Positions 11,001 to 23,000 of a stretch of DNA of 64,000 nucleotides are shown here, piece by piece. A program made the translations under genes and the position numbers. The DNA comes from Atopsyche davidsoni (taxonomy: Eukaryota > Arthropoda > Insecta > Trichoptera > Hydrobiosidae), in NCBI GenBank assembly GCA_022113835.1, contig JAILWY010000012.1, positions 1,426,001 through 1,490,000 on the forward strand, in the 5' to 3' direction. The notes beneath the pieces were generated by a model, which did no database searches, was not told the DNA's origin, and saw nothing but the letters and a program-made list of their open reading frames with translations. Each line of letters starts with the position of its first letter. Positions within the stretch are counted from its first letter, which is position 1.

Positions 11001-14000
11001 AGACCATTTACTTCCAATTTATTTTTATAAAGAGAATTATACTATATGAACTTTGTACACAAAGTCTGTAACTGGAGTTACCGTTAAATGCTTCCGATCA
11101 CCAGGAAATCAGTGAACTTGTTAATTTTAGACTCACTTTTATATAAAATTAAAAAATCTGATAAATAAAACAAATACACTGAAATAGAATGGTTTTTATA
11201 GCTTAATAGATGCGCCATATTTTTAACAAAGTATCACAATATGTCATTAGTGTTTGCTTTTATTTGGCATCATCACAATACAAACAATTAATAATGCAAT
11301 ATAATATCTGTATACTACTGTCATTTTCTATAGAGATGTCGGTTACGACTGAGACAGGATATTCTATTAGATACTCTACAGTGATACTAGTATTATTATT
11401 AAAAATAATCACAATAATTGCTGGAGAAATCTTTATAAGCTTGTGTTTCATATCTCTACAATATGGGAATGTAGAAGAAATAGATAACAGTTTGTTGTTG
11501 ATGTTTCAACATTATTTGCTAGTGATAGCAGCTCCACTTGATGTATGCAATAAATTAATACAGTAAATTGTTTCTTTTTATTATATTTATTTTAAATTGC
11601 CTAGTAAGGTTTTATTAGTGATATAGTGTCAGTATTTATTAAAATTATTCAATGAAATTATTCAATAAATTAGTCATTATTAGGAATTCCCTAATATTTA
11701 ATTGTATTTCACATACAAAAAGAAAATACTTGAGGTAAAGTTGTGTTGATTAGATTAATATATTTCTCTAATGCAAGTTTGTAAAAAAAAATTGAAATTG
11801 AGTAATCACCTTTGTGTTTTTAATTACAGTATTTGAAGGCAGATTACGAGGCAACATATCGTTTGAGGGTCGTCGACTTCAAGACCTGGTGCATCCTGCT
11901 GACGTGTCACGCGTGGCTGAGCATCTACGCGCTGCCGCCGCAGCCACCACCGCTCTGCCCGGCCCACCTGCGCGGCTCCGCCTCTCCAACGACGCTGCGC
12001 GACCCTTCTTGGCTGCAAAGCCACACTCGCGTCTTTTCCGCGCCAACCCCACCACTGACGACCAGGATTTCATCATGTCCACCTTTACCGTATTATCGTT
12101 AGTATCAAAACAAGAATTACATTAAAAAAAAAAAAAAATTTGTAAAAAAAAACTGTAATTTCAACTGTTAACTGACCTACAGCTGTGTAAATTGCCAAAA
12201 TTTCTTGATTTAAGGGATAACGAGGTGAGTCTTCTGGAGACGGGTAATTTGACAGTTCCTCCAGTGGGAGGGCCTCTCATGACCTCGGCTGTTATGAACG
12301 GCACCGGGCCTCGCAATGGTCAGTTTTCTCCGTCTCCTGCATCCGAGCCTTCGTACTCTTTTGGCCACTCGGAGTTCGACATGGACTACCTGCAGGGTAA
12401 TTGGCCTGATGTCGGTCGGGGATCCCCTTCCTCCGGCTTTGGTACCTTCTCCTTCGACTCCGCGGCCACAGAGGAAGCGCGCCTTCATGAAGACCGAGCC
12501 ACGGGCTCAGGCCCCCCTACGCCGCGCACTCCGCACACACCCCATACACCGGCTGGACCTGCCACACCCCTGCCGCCTCCGCCTGCGCCCACGCCACCGG
12601 CGCCCGAGCCCGACTCCGCCCGTCTGCGCAACCTGCTCAGCAAGCGCGAATCCCCTGCCACTCCTGATCACCAGCCTGCACCCCTCGTTCCTGCCTCTGC
12701 TCCTGGTCCACCCGGCAACAACCTTATCCTGAAAGGGCTGCTCAACCAGGAGGATGAAGACGAGGGGCGTGCTGCTCCTGCTCTGGTCGACGGTCCTCCT
12801 CCTCCCACACCCCCACAACACCAGCGTCCTCAGGGAAACAACATGTTGCTAAGGGTAAGTTTTTTCAAGTTCTCTAAAAAAATAATAATATGGAGTTACT
12901 TCATAAATAACATAGGTAGTGGTTAAAATTACTGTTCGCTGTTATTTTTTTAAAAATATTTTTAACCTTTCCTTCTATAAAAACTAATTTGAGGCTTTAA
13001 AATATTATTCTTTTCTTATGGTAAAAAATGAAAATTGCTGTTATTTTAAATAATTATTACATCTTTTCATACAATCACAATTTAAGTAAAAAATGTAATA
13101 ACTTATATATTTTGTCTATCATTTCAGCTATTGGCAGAGAAATCAGACGAGGAGGATCCTGGGCAAGGTGGCAATCGCTCTCGCAGTGAGCTCTTGAGTC
13201 AGTTGCTCAAAGAGAGTCCAGCGGGATCTGGAGCAGGGGTGGCGGGGGGAACCGCCCCTGGTCAGGTCCCCGAGCAGCCGCCTAATGGTGAAGACTTGCT
13301 GCAACTATTGGGCATTGGAGGACAACGTTCTGCTCTCAAACGGAAGCTCATGCAGGAGGAACTTAATGTCAAGCGACCGCACTCTACCGATCCCCATCAG
13401 GTATTTTTCTACCAATGTATTTAAAGGCAATTTTCAAAATTGATTAACTTTGAAATCTCTCATAATTAGATGTACACTTAAAATTATAAATGCATAGAAT
13501 AGTGAGATATTGAATAAGTAGTTAGTTTACTTGTTTTTTCTAAAATGTAAGAAAATGGTCTTTGTTGTTTGTACAGAGAATCAGATCATCTTATTTTCCA
13601 TGATGGAAGATTTTTTTCCATGAAAAGATCTCACTGGATTTTTAATGTAACTGATGATGGTATGTGTGATGTTGCAGGTGACGTCAAGTGGGACGGCAGG
13701 TGTAGGCAGTGTATCAGGGACTGGCAAGGGCTTGTGGGAGAAGAATAAGATGCTAGCCTCGTTGCTGTCTACTCCGATCCGCCCACCTATGGCCACTCCT
13801 GCACCTCTACCGCGAGCTTTCCCTCCTGCTCAGCCCAACCGCCCCTACCCGCCCAGCCAGGCGCAGCTCGCCCAACTGCTCAACAAGTCAGTGCAAGTTT
13901 GATACTTGAATATTATTACCAAATTGATCGTATGTATATTTATATAATATTTTATATTGGTTTTTCAGTAACAAGAGCTACGAGAATAATACGGGTGGGC

Positions 14001-17000
14001 CGGTGATGGGGCTCACTTCCCTACAGCAGATGCTGCAAGGCCAGCGAGCCGCTTCCATCGCTCCTAATGCTGCGGGAAACTACAGGCATGCCAACCCTTT
14101 TAATGTGTATATTTTGAAAATGGTCACTTTACAATAAGTTGAAAATAAGTAACACTTTATGTAAAACCATAACCTTGGTCTTTAATTAAAAATAACACGC
14201 ATAATTGAATCTTGCCACGGTATCACTCTGTTGGATAAGTTTGAAATGAGCTTGAAACATTTTAATGTCATAATTAAAGCCATAGTAGTAGGAATTTGTT
14301 GGTATGGCCTATGAGTGGAGCTGTTTTAAATGATTTGTTCACAATTCACATTTACACCAATAATAATAAAGTTGTCTTTATCATGTTCCGTGCTAACTTT
14401 GATCCCTAACTTGTGTGAGTTGAGTTGACATTTTTATGTAATGTTTGTAATGTAAAAAGACTAATAAACAAAAAAAAAAATTGTATGACTGAATATTCTG
14501 GTAATAAATAATAATATTTTTTATCATCCAGAGCCGGTTACATTGGAGACGCGACATCAGATCCTCTGCTGTCGGAGATTCTGGACCAGGTGATGGACAT
14601 AGTGCCAGATAATTATACTCAGGACAACTCTGAGCTCATGAACCTCATCTCCTCTATCGAGCAGCCCGGACAGCAGCCTCCGCAGAACCATCACCACCAT
14701 AATTCGTACCAAGTACTGACTCTGACATTATTAACATTTGTGCCTTTGCTGTTACCTATTTTTGATGTGTTTTGTATGAATTACTGTATATTTTCAGGTT
14801 ATGAATGAAAAAATGGCTATCAATGCTATCCAAAAAAGCCTAATGCAGTCATGTGAGTCAGCTGCGAAGAGTCCATCGTCTCCCGGTGTTCCACCTGCAT
14901 ATCCCAACACCACGGTGAGAAACTATTTTTACATTATAAATATTGAAGTTACTTTTAATGTATAAGTTGTCAAGGACAACAAAATATACTCTCTTTTGTG
15001 TTATTTTTATTGTATATAAGTATTTACAGAGGATAAATTATCAGTTTGAAGCGTCAGCACAAAGGGTAGATAGAGAGGTTCCGAAGTGTAAACAATCGCC
15101 AGTTTAATATTGAATGCAAATTAACTGATGATGAATTTTGGAATTCACAGCAAGCGGGACCTAACCAATGGGCAGGGCGATATGGATCCCAAAGTCAACA
15201 GGGTAATCACCAACAAGCTCAACAACAACAACAACAACAGCAGCAGCAGCAGCAGCAAGCGCAGCAACAAGCGCAGCAACAACAGCAGCAGCAACAACAA
15301 CAACAGCAGCAGCAAGTGCAGCAGCAACAGCAGCAGCAGCAACAACAGCAACAACAACAACAGCAACAAGTGCAACAGCATCATCAGCAAGTGCAACAGC
15401 GACAAAAAGCGCAGTTGGCGCATCAACAAGCCCAAAAAGCTCGCCTATTACAAGCACAACAGCAGCAGATGGTTGTAGGCTCGGTGGGCTCAGTGGGTGG
15501 TGGTGGGCTGGCAGCGCCTCTACATGGCTCCATGGACGCGCTGCTGAATGCTCCCACCCCTCCAAATGTTTCCCTCCAGCGTGCTGCCGATGCCCCGCCT
15601 TATCCCGCACCCCCTCACTACCACCACCACCTCCATCATGGTGAGAACTCGCCCGCTGGGGATGCAACTACTCAATTTGTTTAATTTACATACGTTTGGG
15701 AGCACAATGCTAATGTAGTGCCAAATTCTTTCTCAGGAAGCGGAGGAGCTGGGTTTCAGGGAGGGGGGACGCAGGGTCAAGAAGCGCCTCCGTACAAGCT
15801 CAGCCTGCAACAGCAACAGAATCCGATGCTCAACACGGTAAGTCTCTAAGTAATCCAACACTGTTATTTATGGAGACTTATTCATACATCACTTATTTTT
15901 CTATGTTGTCCTTTTCAAATAAATAATAGTAAAAATATATATATGTATTTTACGTGTCTTAAATTTTAATTTTAGTAAATACTAGGGTTTTCAAGAGAGT
16001 TTTATTGAAAAATGTAAGGTTTATTTTTGTTCAATATGTTATGGAATGAAAATTTGATGTTATTGTGATGAATATTCAAACAAAGTGGAGAAAACAATCA
16101 ATCTATATTGAATTTTTATAAATAATGGATTATTTCAATAGTGTGTATCTTTATGTTGTATTTTGCTTTATTAATCTGATAAGTGTACCATGTTATAATT
16201 TTTTAATATAATGTATTATATATTAATAATTTAATATAAAGATTTCTATAAAAAGTATACACTTGGGAATAGCATTTAAACTTTTAAGACTCTTTCACAA
16301 AAAATTAGCTGATCAAAAAAGTTATGATTTGATTGAAGAAATGTTTAACCGAGTTCTTGTTGAGTTTCAGCAGAGTGGGTACAGCGGTCAGCGTGGGTCC
16401 CCCCTGGCGCCTCACACGCCACTTACACCGCACGCGCCGCTGTCCCCTTATCTGCAGCCCCCGCCTCGTCTGCAGCGCCACCTGTCCCACCCTGCGCACC
16501 CTGCGCACCCTACCCCTCCCATGCAAGGTACATATACTCACACCACTCACGCCACTCACCACACGCCGGTCTCCGCTGTGACTCTGGCATCTCCGTGATG
16601 ATTACCTTCAAGGTGCAGACCTTGTGATCTGTATTCCAAAGATAGACATATTTCTTTTGCATATATTTTTGGCATATTACAAAGTACAAAACCGTATAAT
16701 ATAGGTTAATGGATATATTTTTTTAAATATACATGAAGTAAGTTTGAAAAATATCTGAGTAATTCCTAGTATGAAAATTTAAATGTTTTGCTAAACTTGC
16801 GGTAGTATTTTTTCTTGTGGTTGTACCGACTGTTAATTGATTTGACAATGACTGAAATGCAAGAAACAAAATGTAAAATCAAATAGGATTAGTTTTTTTT
16901 TAAAGCAGAGTAGTCTACTTATGTCTCAGGCAACACGAGTCACAAGGTCAGCGGTCCTCTTTAAGTCATTTGAATAATTAACATCGAATAATCCCATAAT

Positions 17001-20000
17001 TCTTTTTCTTGATCATGTGCGGTTTTGAACCCACTGCTTTCATACTTCCTCTTTTTCTCGAACCCGCGAGGGTTATTGAATACGATCCATAAAACATGCA
17101 TACTGAAATGGATCTCTTTGAATTATTTTTCAAATGTATCAATAACAATGCTTAGATTACCAGTTGTGCTCAACGTGGAGTTGTCTCTGTGAGTTGTGAT
17201 ACTTCAAGCGCTCCTCATGAAACTCTGGTTGTTCTCGTTGCGGTGATTTATTAACTTTGATCCCGGTGATAAAATGTTCACAAGACTCACTCTACGTCGC
17301 CGGTGGCGTCTCCCCTCTGCCTTTACACTAACACTCCAATTTATTATATTTCTACCATAATTAGTGTAGTGAGGTAGTGAATTACTTTTTGACCCTGAAT
17401 CGGGGTTCGACTAAGCATGTGTTAATCGGAAGGTCCGCTAGGGACAGGTGAAGTTTTGTCCACGATAAGCATGTTTGTATCTCAGTCTGATTTTTTATTT
17501 CTCTAATATATAAGTAGCGCTATTAAATGCGATTCAGTCTGATATGCGATTTGTGGAGCAATCTGAAACTATATGCACTGACAGACAGTAGATGCATGTG
17601 CATAGTAGAGAATAAGTCGCTTTCTGGATGAGATCCTCTCAAGGAGTCTTCATCTCTTTATCAGTCCTAGGCAGTAACCTCTATTGGTCAGATTGATGAT
17701 ATCAAAGTGTGATTTCAACAGAATGCTCCAGTTTGTGAATTTTTTTTACGATTGATCTTTTTCTCTAGATTTTGTCGACATTTTTGAGTATTGTAAATTA
17801 TTTGTATAGAATTTTACAATCATTATTTGTATTGGAAATTTAGAAAATAATGCTTCATCTCTGATTCATTGGAAAAGTGTAAAATAGTTGATACAATAGA
17901 ATCGGCAAGAGAAGCGTGGTATACTTAGGAACTGTGACATAATGTGTCTGGCGCAATACACGCTTGGGCAATGAGACTTATATGCAATTCAAATTTTATA
18001 AAAATCATTTAAAATGCGAAGTTGAAATTTAATTTGTATAATTATATCTCATTGGCCACACGTAGTTGCCGATGGGCAGTTAGCAGTAGGGAAGTGCAAT
18101 AATAGTATTTGGTCTGATTATTCTGGGGTTTGCAATCATAGAGTCGATGAGAGTCCCGCTAGATGACGGATGGAAGAATGTTGGCTACCGGAGAGCAAGT
18201 AATAATGTTGACCATAAATACATGTGGCAAGTGGGCAGTGGAGTGGGGGGCTTCTATGGGAGCGGAGGTGCGGAGGGGCCCTACTGCGAGGCTCCGCTGT
18301 TCCCGCGCCAGCACCACCCCTCCCTCCACCACAACCACATGAGTAAGTACTTCTCCCTCGGGCCTCATCATATCACCACTGTGTCTCACCCACTGTGTAT
18401 AACCCTCATCGTGCCGCCCCGGCCCGCGAGCTATGGTTCACCTGTTGACAAACTGTACACCCCAATGCAACAGATCTATTTACTCCTTAGCTCTGTTTGT
18501 GATTGCAGATTGTGGTGTATTTTACTTGTTACATGTTCTTTCTAGTGAAGCGGAGCGTTCCTACAGTGTGGGTCTAATTCTATTTGAAATTGCATTTTAT
18601 GTTTATATTAGGTGAAAGTGAACCATAGCTCAAGGACAGCTTGAATGTGTGAAGGGTTGAATGTCTATGTGTACTCAATATATAAAAAAAAAATATATAT
18701 TCATCGATATTGTTACGCTTTATTCACTAAATTTGGGGATAATATGATTTAATCATTTGTTTTTCAGTGTACGTTCAAAAGCTTTAATATGCATTTCGGG
18801 AGGACAGCTCGATATCACAATATTTATCATTTCTGATGTGGTTGGTGGCAAACGCCTTGCAGAAATGTTGAATGTTGAGAGCAGTTTGCTTCTGTTTGTT
18901 CCTATGGGTGCTTCTAAATATGTTGTATTCAGGAAGATATCTCTTTCCGTGTTAGGATGTCGATAGTCAATTCCTGTCATCCATTGTATTATTTTGTGAC
19001 GCTTGTAATTCTGCAGCCTTCCTTCACTCGCTAACATCCCTGCACTGTGTTGTGTTTCACTCACTTCATAATGTCAAAACACATTGCAGCTATCTGTGTG
19101 TTTAACCTGTTCACATTTCCAGGATTATCTTTTAACTCAACTTCCATTTTAAATATATTCACTTGTCACACATGTCAAACACATCTCCAATTATCTTCTG
19201 TTTCACTTCTTCCACATGTCAAATATATTCCAGTATTGTGTTGTGTTTCACTCGAGACACTTGTTAAACACACCTCAAAACTGTTTTATGTTTCACTCAG
19301 TCCAAATGTCAAATATATTCTGGTAATGTGTTGTGTTTTACTTCTGTCAAACACATCTCAATACATCACTATATTCCACTTACCCATATTCTGATACTGT
19401 GTTGTTTCATTTGTCCCCCAAGTGAAACACATTTCAGTACAATACCCTCCCATCACTGTGATGTGTTTAGTCCGTCCTATATGTTAAATAATTCATAACA
19501 TTCACAAATGTCTATTCACTTTGTTACTAAATAATATTGATAAGCTGTGTTTGTCTTTGCTTCAGCAAATATTAATTTTGCCGTTATTTTACTGTTAATA
19601 ATTACGTATTTTATTAGGCAATAGATTGATGTGCTAATAATAGATTGAATTAAATGTAAATAATTTAGTCAAAGAGGCATTAATTGACTTGTCGCTTTTT
19701 AATTAATTATTATCTGCTATGTTGTATTTATGTTTTATCAGAGTAAATTGGCTTCATTTTCCATTATTTCAAAATTTTTTCATCTTTCCAAATAATTAGC
19801 TTAAAATCAGTAAAAATCATAATATAAAAAGACAAAAAAAAATTGCCTTTTCTCAATTTTTATCTCTATGTTTTAGATTTCAATTGGAATAATTTTTATT
19901 TAAATTGTCATTTTAAAAGTTACTTGAAAATGAAACAGTGATATTGTCACACGAGTGGCCTCGGCGAACTCCGATGGTGTCTGATGAGCATGTGTTTCAG

Positions 20001-23000
20001 GCGGGATGACGTCAGAGTACGTGCGTCAGGAGCTGCGAGCAGTGGTGGGTGCGCGCAATGGAGCGGGCGGTGTGCGGCCTGGCGCGGGTGAGCTCCTCGC
20101 ACCGCCCTCTGACCTCGATATGGCACTTTCCTTCGACATGCCGCCCACAGGTCAGCAAACTTTCTCATTTCATCTTCCGATAACTTAACCATCCTAACAC
20201 AAGACTATGCAATATTTTGTCATCTGATCTGTAAATTTACTGCTATATGTAATGATTACTTTTTGATTCTATTTTATAATTACAAGAAAAAGAATTGGCA
20301 GAAATGAACCTTCCATTTACAAAACATTAAATAGTCATGGGGTAGTTTAAGATTTGAACTAATATACTTTTAAACTATGCATAAACTAAACTAAAGAAAT
20401 AAGTTATTTGGCTGAGCTTAGTGTCTCGCGTTGAAGTTCTTGTTTGTTACATCTCCAGCAATGGCAGTCAACAGTGCTTATGAAGTAAAAGGGTACCGAC
20501 TGTAGTTTTGGCTACATGATACTAAGATGAGAGTTTATTGTGTAGTTTCGGGTCGTAAATTTTATTTTATCTAATAGAAAATACTGTAGTAAAAGCATTG
20601 CCTAGCTCTTCGAAGCCTCACCAATGTCCTGCGATAAGTCAGTGACAATACTAAAGTAAGATAAATAATCAATAAGTTGTGATGCAACTCCTGACCCCGT
20701 ATATTGCACTGTATATTTTTGAATGCACAAGATTTTCGAATAGTGGATTTTCTATTTGGAATAACACAATGGTCTCTCTAACAAATGAACACTCGTGGCA
20801 TATTGTTCTCTCCATGGTCCCCTTCCAGCATGGTGATATTATATAAATGAACTGTCCAACATTGTCTATGAGAAATCATATTTAGTTTTAGTCCTCGTTT
20901 CCATTTGGTAAATTTGCTGTCCCATAATGCAAATTTGTGTTATGGTTTAAAACTGAGCCAATGAATTTTTTTAGCGTTTTTGGTCGCACAAATATCTGTT
21001 TTTTTCAGTATTTTATCAAGTGTCTTATATTCATCAAATAAAATTCAATTCCATATTTAAAATGAGTACAATAGCGAAATTCTTTAACCACTACCATAAA
21101 AAGTTTACACGACTTGAGAATTGTGGAAAATGCGAATGAATTAAAAATTGTGGATATAATATAATGTTCATCTGTCAATGTTTTGTGCACGAAATACTTA
21201 CATACATTGTCCCACATTGACCCAATTCTTAAGATCTACAATACGGGTGTATCTATTGTGATGCATGTCCCATACATATTAGTCACAATAGATCACACTT
21301 TTGCGATTTTCAGTTTCCCATTTTTCTATGACATTAAAAAAATAATTTCAAAATATTTGTTTGTTTTACCTTGTAAGTTATACTTATAGAACATACTGCT
21401 CACTCCGAGAAAATTAATTTTTGACAGCATATTTACCAATTGAAAATTATTTCTGAGTTAATTATAAGAAGCACTGGCGAATCTTGATGACGGAGGAAAC
21501 TAACTGCAGATCTGGGGGGAACTTACTTTGTTTTACAATCTAACAACATGTAAATAAACTGGTTATGCTGGATTACACTCAAGAAGAAACTTGTCCCTAC
21601 AATTGTGACAGATGGAAGCTCGGCATATGTCTCACTCAAACCTCACAAGGAGCGCGCGCCTGTCAGCCGTGGTCAGCATCACTTGTACACATCCATCCGT
21701 TTCTGACTTGGTGAGCTTCCACGATTGACGGGCGTACCTCTGTCAGTTAAACTCTATTGTTTTCATTACTTAAAGTATTATTTGTTGCTCTGTGTTTCCA
21801 AATAATAAAGTGAGAATCTTTTTTCAAATTTATCGTTTAGTAATACTATCACTTTGTGCAGATTTTTTTAATGAAAGTTTTCTTTTCGATGAAATATTAT
21901 AAAAAATTTAAAGGATAAATTTCTTATGTTTAATGATTATTTTCTAGTTTCTTATCTTATAATAATGCACATTAAAGACTGACTGTTTAACCAAAATTTA
22001 AGGCTTGTTAAAGTATAATTATTTCATAAGTTCACATAAAAAATACATTTAAAAAAATGTATTTGATGGCACAGAATAATAGATATATATGACGATACGA
22101 TGTTCTTTGAGTTTACATTTGAATTGAGGCAAATGTCGGCTCATCTCTGATGCTTCTGACTGATCTACTGCACAGGCTGGTTTCTTTCCACTCTTACATG
22201 ATGAGATATCCGACTTCACAACCTTCCAATACTATTGGGGCATCAGGAGATTGGTTCAGCACCGCAATGCTTCACAATATATTCAAACATCTGTCATCCA
22301 TCCCTGGGTGGTGTGTGTTGATACAGAATAAGAAATAGTCCGCGACCCAATTACAAAATAACCCAAAATGGCAAATTTACTCTTTAGTACGTATACAGAG
22401 TTAATGGCAAATATTCCATGCATAACAATTATACCAAATACCAAAACGTTGCATCTTATTGATGAAATTTATTTCTTAGTGCTGAGTGTATCAATGCATG
22501 TAGATTTACAGTTGAAAAAATGCATGCCACAAATGGGGTTTCGAGCATCAAAATATTAACACAGAAGGTTCATTTGCATGCATCGATACACTGAGCGCTG
22601 ATAAGGCGTACAATATTACATCCAAGTTCAATTAAGCTTAAAAATTAAATATTTAGAATTTTTGTCATCTGTATGATTTGATTGAATGCATTAGATATTA
22701 ACAGAAAGCATTTGATTTCTGAATATCTATAAAAATACGTCAATTGAATTTTGCTAAATAATGTACACTTTTGGTCACTTTATGGTATATTAGAAGTCTA
22801 TGTTGAATATAATTTATTCCGTGGTCTTGATTGCTTAATAAACCATGAATCTGAACCACAGTGATGGAAAAAAAATATGTGTCCAACAGAAACTCATAGT
22901 ATTTTTGGCATCTTCTGATTGCTGTGGTTGGGTGTTACACCATATCCCTAGATGGGTCTGGTTTATCCCTGATGCACATTGTCACTACTTAAACCTGTTT

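Noticed and set aside
15128..15667. Poly-Asn/Ser (+) and poly-Leu/Val (-) open frames
   Set aside because: They are shifted readings of the taiman poly-Gln exon, whose true frame is fixed by the flanking conserved blocks.
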